Of a DNA stretch of 64,000 nucleotides, positions 8,274 to 17,276 are shown in pieces (position 1 is the stretch's first letter; each line of letters begins with the position of its first letter). The notes beneath the pieces were generated by a model, which made no database searches, was not told the origin of the DNA, and worked only from the letters and a program-made list of their open reading frames with translations. A program made the translations under genes and the position numbers. Where the stretch lies: the NCBI GenBank assembly GCA_964389925.1, contig CAYMGE010000010.1:1-64000 (forward strand), read 5' to 3'. The DNA is from CALECP01 sp964389925 (lineage in GTDB: Bacteria > Chloroflexota > Anaerolineae > Promineifilales > Promineifilaceae).

Positions 8274-9695
8274 CTAAGCCTTTGCCAACGCTGCCATAAA
8301 GTCATGCTGCCGTCGCTGTTGCAATTCTCCTAAGCCAGCATTGACCTCGTCATCGTATTTGCCAGCCAGCAACTCACGATAAAACGCATAGTCGATCCCG
8401 ATCACTTTTTCGTCATCGGGGAAGCGATGGTAATTATCCTTTGACATACGACTTTTGCCTTCTGCGATCAGCTGGTAGCCGAGCGCAGAACCGGGATAGG
8501 GCGCATAAAACGAGATAGACGGGAAGACGCGCTTCATATACTTCAACATGCGAATTGTCTTAAACGCATCTTCGCGCTCTTCACCAGGGATGCCGAGCAT
8601 GATGTTGCTCCAAAAGACAGGCGGCTCTTCCCCTTCTGCTTCCATCTCCTCAGCGATTTTGTTGAGCAGGTCGATGGCGAAAAAGTTGTCTTCTTCCGTA
8701 CATTCTTTGTTCAAAATTCGCAAAACGCGGTCGCTACCGCTCTCAAACCCAATCGAAACGAGCTTCCAATTTGTCTGACGGATCAACGCCTCAAATAGTT
8801 CAGGCCACTGGCGCACCGTATCGGCCCGACCCGCTGCCCAATAAGGCCATAACTTATTGGCACGACGTGGATATTTGTCGATCCATTCCTCCAACCAACG
8901 CGGATTCTGGAAAAACATCGAATCGTGAATGACAACGGAGCCAACGCCATACTTGTCATCAAGATAGTTCAACTCGTCGATCACCATATCGACGGGGCGG
9001 CGACCCATATTCGGAATGTACGAGTTTTCGTTGCAGAAAACGCACTGCCATGGGCAAACACGACTCGTGATAATTGTCGCAACAGGCGGTGGCCCCCAAC
9101 CACATTCTGGCTCCATCGGCCAGTTAAACTCTTTTTTGAGATGACGGCTGGCTGGCTTCGGCCACAGTTCACGATCCATCATCGGCCACTCTGCCATGCT
9201 TTTTGCACCAATGCCGAGAATGACACGTGGAAATTTATCGGGGTCGCGCACGAGATCAACGATGATCTTTTCGCCGGGGCCTTGACAGATTTTGTCGAAT
9301 GCGTCGATTTCGAGCATTTCATCAAGCGCGACCGTCGCATGCATCCCACCAGCAAGCACGAGACCATTTGGATTTTCTTCTTTGAAAATTTCGGCCGCCC
9401 GCTTACCAACAGGGAACGTATAACTTCGCACGTTCATGATGACCATGTCATAGCCACGCACTGTCTCGCGCACTTCGTCCCACGTCGTGCAAGCCCGCGT
9501 CGAGGCCACATCTGTCAGCAATCCGTTATTGTGCAAAATCGTCCGCAACAACCCCAGTCCATGATCTTGCCACTGCTCATGCGGCCCGTGCGGATTGACG
9601 AGGTCGCCTAAGTCGCCCAAATCGAGAAAGAGGCGTTTTGGCTCGTTTATCGCGTTTTGTTTGCGGAATCGGTTCAACAAAGTATATACTCCCAT
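8274..9695 (-). CDS. B12-binding-type radical SAM protein
   Basis: The 473-residue product has an N-terminal Rossmann-like region (about 20-170) as in cobalamin-binding radical SAM enzymes. The 4Fe-4S motif CPWQCVFC (CxxxCxxC) sits near residue 215. GFESGSDRVL and SNIMLGIPGEERED, typical of the class B methyltransferase/BchE-like group, follow. Such enzymes use cobalamin and S-adenosylmethionine for radical methylation or rearrangements. The substrate cannot be inferred. The gene lies directly upstream of the nucleotidyltransferase gene, eight bases apart. ATG at 9695. Confidence 0.88.
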   Translation of the reverse strand: MGVYTLLNRFRKQNAINEPKRLFLDLGDLGDLVNPHGPHEQWQDHGLGLLRTILHNNGLLTDVASTRACTTWDEVRETVRGYDMVIMNVRSYTFPVGKRAAEIFKEENPNGLVLAGGMHATVALDEMLEIDAFDKICQGPGEKIIVDLVRDPDKFPRVILGIGAKSMAEWPMMDRELWPKPASRHLKKEFNWPMEPECGWGPPPVATIITSRVCPWQCVFCNENSYIPNMGRRPVDMVIDELNYLDDKYGVGSVVIHDSMFFQNPRWLEEWIDKYPRRANKLWPYWAAGRADTVRQWPELFEALIRQTNWKLVSIGFESGSDRVLRILNKECTEEDNFFAIDLLNKIAEEMEAEGEEPPVFWSNIMLGIPGEEREDAFKTIRMLKYMKRVFPSISFYAPYPGSALGYQLIAEGKSRMSKDNYHRFPDDEKVIGIDYAFYRELLAGKYDDEVNAGLGELQQRRQHDFMAALAKA

Positions 9696-9741
9696 GCTCT
9701 CAGGTTATGTGAAATGTAACAATCCAACAAGCTGATTTCAA

Positions 9742-10155
9742 CTACTCATCATCTTCCGTCCAGAAATCGTCGGGATCAATGATCGGCCGACGACCCTGAA
9801 ACCCCGCCATCAACTCATGAAAATACTGCAACTCTGGCTGCTCACCATATCGCCAACAAAGCCACACATCGCGCTCCTCATATCGACTTAAAAAGTCAAT
9901 TGTGCCAGCATTCAAATTTTTGATGCGACATCCATACGCCTCAACCTGTTCGATGAGACGCTCAATCACAATAAAATCTTGCACGACGGCTGAGGCTTGT
10001 GCGCTACCCGTGTTACTAAAGCGATCACCAATAACGGGTTTCAAATCACTAACTTGACTGGCAATCTTACCTCGCAGCGTCAACAACTCTCTCATCAACT
10101 TGGCAATTTCGGGCAAAATAGCATTTACTTCTTCGACAGAAAAATAACGTGGCAT
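9742..10155 (-). CDS. DUF2203 family protein
   Basis: The 137-residue product matches DUF2203 along its length: an N-terminal YFSVEEVNAILPEI helix, a long central helical hairpin, IKNLNAGTIDFLSRY, and a C-terminal VWLCWRYGE ... HELMAGFQGRRPI. The family is small, cytoplasmic and uncharacterised, widespread in Chloroflexota, Cyanobacteria and Actinobacteria. It lies between the radical SAM gene and the Fe-S carrier gene, all on the minus strand; a hairpin terminator separates it from the Fe-S gene. Confidence 0.85.
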   Translation of the reverse strand: MPRYFSVEEVNAILPEIAKLMRELLTLRGKIASQVSDLKPVIGDRFSNTGSAQASAVVQDFIVIERLIEQVEAYGCRIKNLNAGTIDFLSRYEERDVWLCWRYGEQPELQYFHELMAGFQGRRPIIDPDDFWTEDDE

Positions 10156-10162
10156 CTTTAGA

Positions 10163-10192
10163 AATGAAAAATGCTACCCAAATGGATAGCAT
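10163..10192 (-). terminator. Terminator after the A-type Fe-S carrier gene
   Basis: On the minus strand ATGCTATCC and GGGTAGCAT form a stem around ATTT, followed by TTTTTCATTT. It lies about 28 bases past the stop of the Fe-S carrier gene. Confidence 0.8.
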
Positions 10193-10219
10193 CTAAAAAT
10201 TAAATACTGTGTGCAACGG

Positions 10220-10621
10220 TTATCCACAGCCACAGCCACTACCACAGCTTCCACCAGCAGCAGGCTGACCGTCTTTTGCCTTGAAAGAGGTTCCACAGCC
10301 ACAACTGGCAGCAGCATTCGGGTTCTCGATCTTAAATCCACCACCCATCAAGCTATCTTCATAGTCGATGACCGCGCCATTGAGGTACATCATACTAGTT
10401 GGGTCGATGAAAATTTTGATGTCATCTTTTGATACAACGTGGTCGTAAGGGCGTGCTTCTGCCTCCAAAGCCATGCCATATTGTAGACCAGAGCAGCCAC
10501 CGCCGCTGACAAAAACGCGCAGCCCGTAGTCTGGTACGTTTTTGGATGTGAGCAAATTCTTTACGGTTGCTGCCGCGTTTGAAGTGATTTCAATTGTGTT
10601 TGTGAGTTCTAATACGCTCAT
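10220..10621 (-). CDS. erpA: A-type iron-sulfur cluster carrier
   Basis: A-type carriers bind a 2Fe-2S or 4Fe-4S cluster and hand it to target enzymes. The product has the three conserved cysteines: one in SGGGCSGLQYGM and two in the C-terminal ASCGCGTSF. The order of blocks (LRVFVSGGGCSG, IDPTSMMYLNGAVIDY, FKIENPNA) is that of the IscA/ErpA/HesB family. It carries an extra C-terminal tail, about 20 residues long, rich in Gly and Cys and ending SCGSGCGCG, which could add metal ligands. The neighbours do not include other Fe-S assembly genes. ErpA is my preferred assignment; IscA or SufA are possible. Confidence 0.88.
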   Translation of the reverse strand: MSVLELTNTIEITSNAAATVKNLLTSKNVPDYGLRVFVSGGGCSGLQYGMALEAEARPYDHVVSKDDIKIFIDPTSMMYLNGAVIDYEDSLMGGGFKIENPNAAASCGCGTSFKAKDGQPAAGGSCGSGCGCG

Positions 10622-10726
10622 TTTTTGCCTCTCAACGAACTGTTGTCGCGTTAGTTACAGATCAATTTTAGCTAGATCGAGCAACGAAGTCAATTTTTAT
10701 CAACTTTGTCTATTTTATTGGTAATA

Positions 10727-11194
10727 TCAGATTTGATGTTCCTTTCGAATCGCTGTCAACAATCCCGCACACCCTCGTTTGACTAATTGAAAGACATTTT
10801 CAAATCCACCTATGTAATAGGGATCCGGCACTTCATCAAGTTGACTATCCTCCAAAAATTCGAGCAGCAAATGAACGTTTGGATGTTCGCCAAACCGTTT
10901 CTCCATCTGCTCGATGTTGCTGCGATCCATTGCAATGATGTATGTATCAGGCTTGGCATATTCTTCAGGTGTGATTTGCCGTGCGCGATGGCGAAAAGTT
11001 CCCAACCCGTTTTTGTAGAGAACTTGTTGGGTTCCGTAGTGGTGCAGTTCGCCGATGTGCCAGCCGCTCGTGCCGACGGAGTCGATGCGGAAGTGGTCAG
11101 ATAGTCCTGCATCGGCAACCATGCGTTCAAAGACGGCTTGTGCCATTGGGGAGCGGCAGATATTGCCGAGACAGACAAAAAGTAATTTAATCAT
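10727..11194 (-). CDS. Low-molecular-weight protein-tyrosine phosphatase family
   Basis: The phosphatase loop CLGNICRS (C-x5-R-S) lies at the very N-terminus, as expected. The general-acid loop DPYY is near the C-terminus. Length (155 residues) is normal. Members dephosphorylate protein tyrosine or arginine, or regulate exopolysaccharide export. I choose the ATG at 11194; a TTG at 11218 is in frame but would add eight residues that the family lacks. The ATG overlaps the stop of the STAND gene (ATGATTAA), so translation is probably coupled. Confidence 0.9.
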   Translation of the reverse strand: MIKLLFVCLGNICRSPMAQAVFERMVADAGLSDHFRIDSVGTSGWHIGELHHYGTQQVLYKNGLGTFRHRARQITPEEYAKPDTYIIAMDRSNIEQMEKRFGEHPNVHLLLEFLEDSQLDEVPDPYYIGGFENVFQLVKRGCAGLLTAIRKEHQI

Positions 11195-14100
11195 TAGATT
11201 CATCCCTGAGCGTCGCAAGCATCACTTCATCAAACGGGTTTTCGCCATTTTGCAGTGCCTCAAGCCACAGGTAGCGAGTCTCCAAGATATTTTCAAGCTG
11301 AATAATCAAGTTTGAATTGCCATCTTCTGCCTGCTCAAGATCGGCAATCCAATTCTCTAAATAAGCGACAAATGACTGTATTTCGGTGAGTGCGGCCGAT
11401 AAATCATCATTGAGTGCATAATTCATGCCAAGCGCACCCCGATAGAAGTCTTTGTCATTTTCTGACGATTGTGCGACAGCATTTTCGCAAGCAAAAATTA
11501 CATCGGTATGATAGCCCCACAATGACCCCCACCAACAAATGTCGTTCCATCGGTTTGCTGAGAAAGTTTCATCTTCGCGATAAATAACATTGGCTTCGTC
11601 CCCAAAAAAAGCAACCACGTCCTCCGCTTTTGCTTTGCCTTGAATTGCATCTAAAAACGAGGGGTGTGGTGGGAGATTGAGGCAGGTAGTTCGGTAAGGT
11701 TGATTGGGAAAGTAATCGAGCCATTCGTCAAACGTCAAATTTCGATTCACCAATTGACAGCCTTCATCAATTATCTTCTCGCCATCAAGTGTATGCAGTT
11801 GAATACGCCCATCGCTTGTTCCAACTATTACCTCATCATCCGTTTGCCCAAATGCAACGGCCGTGATCTTTGTTCCCGCAACCCCAATTTCAGCGTGAAT
11901 TTCTCCTGTTTCTACATTGAATACAATTAACTCGCCTAACTCGGTGATGACAAAGATAAATTCATTTGCTTGACTCCAAATCCTATCAACAACGCGATCT
12001 CTTAATTGTGTGGATATTTTCGGCTCTACTTGTACCATATCCCAAACTTCGAGCAAAAGCGGAGGGGCTGAATCTTCAAGATAACGTGGCAATCCTGTCG
12101 AAGATAAATCAAGTGAAACTAACGCGATATTGTGACTATTCTGTGTTGTAATAAAGCCCATTACCCCTTCATAAGACAGCTCTTTGAGTGGGTCTTGTGT
12201 CGATTGGTCAACATTCCAAAATGTGACAGTGGACGGCTCGTTTACCATTTCTATAGTGCTATCGGGTAGATAAATGGGATGGTTGCTCACAACTATGTAG
12301 GCGGGGTCATTTATGTTTAATGCTGCCGCACCTTGAACGGGTAGTTCGTGTAATAGTCGGCCCGTGAGTGCATCCCAGATACGAACATTGCTCTCACCCG
12401 CGTGTGTCCAAATATGTGTGCCATTTAGATTGATATGCGCCGCTGCTGCATGACCTTCTAGCGTGTACACGATAGTCTTTGTCTCACTATTCCAAATACG
12501 CACAGTACCCGCTTTATCTACAGTTACAAACATTGACGCATCATGCCCGTGTGCAAAAGCCAAGGGTGTTGGGTGGTTGATTGTTGTTGACGTTCCCGTG
12601 TCGAGGTCGTGAACATCAATATTACCATCCTCATGTGCAACCCAGATTGTGCCATCATTGCGCCACCAATAGTTAGCAATCCGATTGGCTACCCCGCCCG
12701 TTTGGGCAGCGATTATCATTTGTTGTGTTTGCGCTGCAATATCCCATGCAATCACTTCCCCTAATCGCGTTTCGATGATTGCAACTTCACCCTCTCTACC
12801 TGAGTACTTTATCTCAATGATTCCTGAGTCTAACGCCAGTTGTGTTAATGGATCACGGGTATCCAGATCAAAAACATGAACTTCCCCTGTCGCATTTTCA
12901 ACCACGGCCAGTTGACTTTGGGAATTGTTCCAAGCAAGTAAAGAATTAAAGGCTCCTAGTTTGGTGCTCGGAACCTCTAATTGCAAATGTGGTTGAGCAC
13001 GTTCTATGTCCCAGATGAGTACCGATTGGGTTGAGAGGCGTGGGTCTGCATTAATCATCAGCAAAAGTCGATTTTGTCTATCAACGGCTTGAACACGTAT
13101 GGGATCAAATTCCCAACTTCTGACCAATTCGCCGCTCTCAACATCCCAAACAACTGTTTGGGCATCGGCACTTTTTACTAAAATCTCATGTCCGTCATGC
13201 AGCCAAAACGCATCAGAAATTTGAACATTCTCTTCATTAACTGAACCCTCTAAGTCTGAGAATGCGCTAGTCAAAGTTAGTTCGTGTACAAACTCGCCAG
13301 TCGCGCCGTCCCAAACGATAACATTTTGCTTGCCCGAGTGTCGGCCGGCTCTATGAGTTAGAATATACCGTTCATCATCACTCCAAGATGCACGCAAAAA
13401 TTGTGCGTCTTGGGTAGCAGGGGTCAGATTGTCGAATTTCTTCTGTTGGCTCTCGATGTCCCAAACAAATCCATTATCTAAACCTGAGACTAAGAGTTCA
13501 CTGTTATCTTGGCTCCATGTGACATCATGAATTAACTCTTCATGTTGGAAAGTTGCAATGCGTGTCTTTGTTTCTTTGTCCCAAATGATGACGCTTTTTG
13601 TGTTAAATTCGACAATGGCTAATTGTGAATCATCTGTATTCCATTGCACCGTCGCCACATCTGCCAATGCAAGAAAAGCTAGTAATTCCCCAGTTTGTGT
13701 GTTCCACAAACGCATCCCATCCCAAGACCCTGTCGCAACTTGTGTGCTATCCTGACTCCAAGCGGCCGATCGCATAACATTTCCCGTTTGTCGATTATCT
13801 TGCAGAACCATTTGTTCTTGCCCTGTTTTAGCATTCCAAATCGTCGCCCTATGTGCAGAGGCATTTATTGTCAGCAGCCATTGACCATCTGGACTCCAAG
13901 CCAACGGCGAGGCAAATGCTCCAGATTGACCAATTGTGGGTAATGTATATTGGTAATGACCGGGCATGGTTGCCGCTTGTTGCATCGCACGGCGCGTATC
14001 TGGATTATCAGACAATTCAAATGCCTCAATTGCCAAGTTCATTGAAAACTGCGGATCATAGGCATTTTGAGATTCGGCCGCCCTCGTCTGTGAACGAGAT

Positions 14101-15989
14101 TGTATCTCTAATTGTCTTGCCATTTCCGCTTCACGCTGTGCGATAAAAGCAAGGCTGCCTGCCATAACCGCTAACAAAATACCAACTACAGAAAGGGTCG
14201 CAGCGACACGAACAAATCGTTTTTGTACGGTCAACTCACGTTCTTGCGCTTCCTCGCGTGCCCGCACCTCGCGGTCAAGAACAGCCTGACTTGTTTCAAG
14301 AAACTTTTTGGCATTCTCAGAGAGCATCCCTTGATAGGTTTTGCTTTCAGCTTTGGCCTGTTCTAGCTTGATGCCACGATAGAGCAACCCTTCATCTTGC
14401 CCATTCTCCTGCCATGCTTGAGCATCACGTTCTAGCTGACGCGAAAAGCGTAACCAAGTGCGATTGTTTTCGATCCATTCAGCGAGTCGTTGCCAGCGTC
14501 GGATCAATGCCTCGTGTGCGACGGCAACAGTCGCGTTGTCACCGATAGTGATGAGGCGGGCTTGGATCAGCTTTCGGAGAATTTGGTCAATCGCCTTATC
14601 AGTCGTTTCTGAGGAAGTTCGCAGCAGTGTATCGATCAGGTTGTTGAGCGGAACGTGACGACGGGTGTATAGATTCGTCGTTTCGCCAATCGCGGTCAGT
14701 TCGAGAAAGAGTTGACGAACGAGAGGCTGTTCTTGTGGCGTAAATCGGCCGAAAATCAACTCCGCCTCTTGTGCAATCGCCCCCTGCACCCGCCCTGTGG
14801 CTTCATATCCCGCCAATGTCAGACGTTCACGTTCCCTCTGTTGCCATGTTTTTAACAACGCCATCGACAGTAGTGGCAAAATTGTTGGATCGGGCTGACG
14901 ATGGATTCCCACGCAATCGTGTAAAATTGCAGTTGATAATCCCTGTTCCAAACGATAGTTACACAGCTCGGCCGGCTTTTCAATGATCGCCAAGATGTCA
15001 TCAGTCAACAAACTTCCCAATAACATCTGCCCCTGTGCCTGATTCAATGCCTTTCGCAACCCATCGTATGCAAGACAATCTTGATAAAAATCAGCCCGCA
15101 ATGTGATAAGGACACCTGTGCCAGCCACCCCTTGCGCTACAATCAACAAGTTGATGATAAACGCTTGTCGCTCACGCTCATCTTCGCACAATGTAAATAA
15201 CTCTTCAAATTGGTCAATGACGATTAGGCATGGTTTGCTGGGAGCGGGCTTTCGTCTCAGATAGAGGCCGAGCGCACGCCCGTCTGCCTGCATCGCGTCG
15301 AGCAATGAAGTGGCATCTTCAATTGGTGCCAGCGTTGCGGCTAACTCGGTGAGCGGTGTTTTTGTGGGTTGCAAGAGGTGAATGTGCCATCTCGCTTGTA
15401 GTTTTGGCAATAATCCCGCACGCACGAGTGAGGATTTGCCGCTGCCTGATGCACCAACGAGGGCAAGAAAGCGTTGGGAATCGCTGTCATGCCATGAATT
15501 GATTTGGGTTAGAAGGGTGTTTACGAGGGTGGTTCGGCCGAAATACAAATCTGCATCGGCCGCATCAAACACAGCCAATCCCTTATACGGTTGACGCTGC
15601 GGCAAATCCATATCAATTTGCGTGCGTTGGCCTTCACGAATCAAGCCCCCCCAATTTTCATTGATCGCTTCCGCTTCCTGTGCATCCAACCCACGATAAT
15701 TCCCCACCCAAAGCAACGCATCTGCCTCTGTCAGCGTTCGCAATCCCCCATTCTCATACAAAATCGCCACGATCCCTAAAAGCTTACGCCGATCATCTTT
15801 GTGGATCGTTGTTTTCCCTAACTCATAGTTACTGATTGTCTGCCCGACAAGATCGGAGCCATCGCTGATGCGATACGAGAGCAACTCAGCAAAATCTGCC
15901 TGAGACAGTCGCTTTTTGCCTCGCTCTTTATTAGTGCAACGACGACGATATTCTCGTAAGAGGTCGCCAAATTCTTTTTGTGGGGTCAT
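11187..15989 (-). CDS. HTH - nSTAND1 NTPase - transmembrane - WD40 protein
   Basis: A 1600-residue STAND-type signalling ATPase. Residues 1-115 are an XRE-like helix-turn-helix module (SQADFAELL ... QTISNYELGKT). PYKGLAVFDAADADLYFGR opens the nSTAND1 NTPase. Walker A GASGSGKSS is at 179-187 and Walker B LIVIDQFEE at about 255-263. A helical arm leads to one hydrophobic helix at about 593-616. Roughly a dozen WD40 blades follow from about 670 to 1370, then a C-terminal region with RNLTFDEWLDYF and a helical-repeat tail. STAND proteins switch from closed to oligomeric states on binding a trigger. Many act in defence or regulation. The start overlaps the preceding small HTH gene by four bases (ATGA). 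Confidence 0.9.
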   Translation of the reverse strand: MTPQKEFGDLLREYRRRCTNKERGKKRLSQADFAELLSYRISDGSDLVGQTISNYELGKTTIHKDDRRKLLGIVAILYENGGLRTLTEADALLWVGNYRGLDAQEAEAINENWGGLIREGQRTQIDMDLPQRQPYKGLAVFDAADADLYFGRTTLVNTLLTQINSWHDSDSQRFLALVGASGSGKSSLVRAGLLPKLQARWHIHLLQPTKTPLTELAATLAPIEDATSLLDAMQADGRALGLYLRRKPAPSKPCLIVIDQFEELFTLCEDERERQAFIINLLIVAQGVAGTGVLITLRADFYQDCLAYDGLRKALNQAQGQMLLGSLLTDDILAIIEKPAELCNYRLEQGLSTAILHDCVGIHRQPDPTILPLLSMALLKTWQQRERERLTLAGYEATGRVQGAIAQEAELIFGRFTPQEQPLVRQLFLELTAIGETTNLYTRRHVPLNNLIDTLLRTSSETTDKAIDQILRKLIQARLITIGDNATVAVAHEALIRRWQRLAEWIENNRTWLRFSRQLERDAQAWQENGQDEGLLYRGIKLEQAKAESKTYQGMLSENAKKFLETSQAVLDREVRAREEAQERELTVQKRFVRVAATLSVVGILLAVMAGSLAFIAQREAEMARQLEIQSRSQTRAAESQNAYDPQFSMNLAIEAFELSDNPDTRRAMQQAATMPGHYQYTLPTIGQSGAFASPLAWSPDGQWLLTINASAHRATIWNAKTGQEQMVLQDNRQTGNVMRSAAWSQDSTQVATGSWDGMRLWNTQTGELLAFLALADVATVQWNTDDSQLAIVEFNTKSVIIWDKETKTRIATFQHEELIHDVTWSQDNSELLVSGLDNGFVWDIESQQKKFDNLTPATQDAQFLRASWSDDERYILTHRAGRHSGKQNVIVWDGATGEFVHELTLTSAFSDLEGSVNEENVQISDAFWLHDGHEILVKSADAQTVVWDVESGELVRSWEFDPIRVQAVDRQNRLLLMINADPRLSTQSVLIWDIERAQPHLQLEVPSTKLGAFNSLLAWNNSQSQLAVVENATGEVHVFDLDTRDPLTQLALDSGIIEIKYSGREGEVAIIETRLGEVIAWDIAAQTQQMIIAAQTGGVANRIANYWWRNDGTIWVAHEDGNIDVHDLDTGTSTTINHPTPLAFAHGHDASMFVTVDKAGTVRIWNSETKTIVYTLEGHAAAAHINLNGTHIWTHAGESNVRIWDALTGRLLHELPVQGAAALNINDPAYIVVSNHPIYLPDSTIEMVNEPSTVTFWNVDQSTQDPLKELSYEGVMGFITTQNSHNIALVSLDLSSTGLPRYLEDSAPPLLLEVWDMVQVEPKISTQLRDRVVDRIWSQANEFIFVITELGELIVFNVETGEIHAEIGVAGTKITAVAFGQTDDEVIVGTSDGRIQLHTLDGEKIIDEGCQLVNRNLTFDEWLDYFPNQPYRTTCLNLPPHPSFLDAIQGKAKAEDVVAFFGDEANVIYREDETFSANRWNDICWWGSLWGYHTDVIFACENAVAQSSENDKDFYRGALGMNYALNDDLSAALTEIQSFVAYLENWIADLEQAEDGNSNLIIQLENILETRYLWLEALQNGENPFDEVMLATLRDESND

Positions 15990-16357
15990 GCGAGAAATGC
16001 CTTTTCTAACTTGTGATAGCTACACCAATTGGGATCGATACAGCGACACTCCGTCCAGTTGAGCGCACGGTAGTTGCCAGCAGCCAGCAGCCAGTCTGCT
16101 TCATGTCGTGAACAAATGCCCCCACACTCATACAGAACACGCACAATGCTAACAAGTAGCTTGCGATTATCTTGGTGGATGTGTGCTTTGCCATTTTCCC
16201 ATGCTCTGATTTGACTGGTTGTATGGGTAGCCCCTGTAAAAATGACCAACCGCTTTGCAAAGCGGTGACGGGTTAAATTGTTTTTGGGCAACCTTGGATC
16301 GGGGTCAATGCTACGTTGCCGATAAATCATCAGCAAAGTCCCAAATGATGTGGTCAT
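15986..16357 (-). CDS. Stand-alone XRE-like HTH protein, paralogue of the STAND N-terminus
   Basis: The 123-residue product aligns end to end with residues 1-115 of the STAND protein it precedes. FGTLLMIYRQR matches FGDLLREYRRR, KLLVSIVRVLYECGG matches KLLGIVAILYENGG, and EADWLLAAGNYRALN matches EADALLWVGNYRGLD. It therefore looks like the same DNA- or partner-binding module without the NTPase. The four-base ATGA overlap with the STAND gene implies coupled translation in one transcript. It may compete with, hetero-oligomerise with, or regulate the larger protein. AAGGAG lies a few bases before the ATG at 16357. Confidence 0.82.
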   Translation of the reverse strand: MTTSFGTLLMIYRQRSIDPDPRLPKNNLTRHRFAKRLVIFTGATHTTSQIRAWENGKAHIHQDNRKLLVSIVRVLYECGGICSRHEADWLLAAGNYRALNWTECRCIDPNWCSYHKLEKAFLA

Positions 16358-16392
16358 AGAACTCCTTTATTAGCTTTACATTTTATCTTAGG

Positions 16393-16412
16393 GGTTTTTC
16401 GGCCGAAAAACC
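16393..16412. repeat. Longest intergenic copy of the iterated palindrome, 20 bp perfect
   Basis: GGTTTTTCGGCCGAAAAACC is a perfect 20-bp palindrome 36 bases upstream of the HTH gene start. It is the most extended copy I found in the window. Confidence 0.9.
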
Positions 16413-16477
16413 ACAAACCTTCTTTTCAATGTGAGCAAATCGCCACATTTCCTCCCCAAAAGTCGTCATTCTCCCTT

Positions 16478-16515
16478 TTGAAAAGCAACTTTTCAAGAAA
16501 ATCACAATTGAAAAG
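16478..16515. promoter_or_regulatory. Candidate operator: TTGAAAAG inverted repeat plus a third half-site
   Basis: TTGAAAAGCAACTTTTCAA (16478-16496) is a perfect 8-bp inverted repeat with a 3-base centre. A third TTGAAAAG half-site starts at 16508. The cluster lies in the 308-base gap between the divergent HTH gene (start 16357) and the membrane-protein gene (start 16666), about 120 bases upstream of the HTH start. It is a plausible binding site for the adjacent HTH proteins; this is inference. The rest of this gap holds no gene that I can see. Confidence 0.5.
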
Positions 16516-16665
16516 CTGCTTCAGTGTTTATTGTCGTCCTGAAGTCGTACTCTGAAGAAAAACTTTTTGGAGCGGTGGCGGGATTTACAATATCCATATC
16601 ATCTTCCTACCACATAACACAACTTACGCTGACCAGTCTTCTGGCTGAGTCAGGTTGCAAATACC

Positions 16666-17274
16666 ATGACTGTTGAATTGAAAGAAGCGGAGATCAAGTT
16701 AAAACGTCCAGCTTGGATAACATTCTATGCCCTTTGGCTTGGATTATGCGCGTTATGTCTTATTTCGTTAGGTTTTCTGACAGGGATGATTCTGCCCACG
16801 TTTCTAATCGCGGGTCTAATATATTTCCTTGCGAGAGGGCTTTGGCAACTAAAAAAGTGGGCGAAAGGAAGCATGATATTCCTGCACGGTATGAAGTTAT
16901 TTTTAAACATATTTCTCTTCGATAAAATTATGCATTCCTTCTCGTATGGATATGGAAACATCATTGTTTGGGGGCCTTACTCGGTAGGGGGCGGAATGTT
17001 CATGTTCAGTGCAGAATCGCAAAGATTGTTTCTTGTACTGTTTGTTAATGTTGCCATCAGCATCTGTATCCTCTATTGGTTTAAGGGAGATGCTGCAACG
17101 AATTGGGTGGGTTTCAAATACTTTGAAAGTGCTGTCGATGGTCTCTTAACCGATCCGCTTTGCCTCCGTGGAGTCAATCGGAAAACCGTCCCAAACAGAC
17201 TTTCAAAAGTAGCTGAAACACACCCAAACGAATTTCCGATTAGAACCAACCCTGATGCCATTAAGCCAAAATAA
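16666..17274 (+). CDS. Four-helix hypothetical membrane protein
   Basis: The 202-residue product has about four hydrophobic helices (roughly residues 17-40, 42-60, 68-88 and 120-140). It ends in a charged cytoplasmic tail of about 60 residues. No family recognised. It opens a plus-strand run of three small genes, two bases before the GNAT gene, divergent from the HTH-STAND operon. ATG at 16666; no strong ribosome site is visible. Confidence 0.6.
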   Translation: MTVELKEAEIKLKRPAWITFYALWLGLCALCLISLGFLTGMILPTFLIAGLIYFLARGLWQLKKWAKGSMIFLHGMKLFLNIFLFDKIMHSFSYGYGNIIVWGPYSVGGGMFMFSAESQRLFLVLFVNVAISICILYWFKGDAATNWVGFKYFESAVDGLLTDPLCLRGVNRKTVPNRLSKVAETHPNEFPIRTNPDAIKPK

Positions 17275-17276
17275 TT

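Noticed and set aside
8925..9611. 228-residue plus-strand frame
   Set aside because: Antisense to the radical SAM gene, no recognisable domain and no ribosome site.
10220..10228. DnaA box at the end of the Fe-S carrier gene
   Set aside because: A single TTATCCACA formed by the stop codon and Cys-Gly codons of the tail; no cluster.
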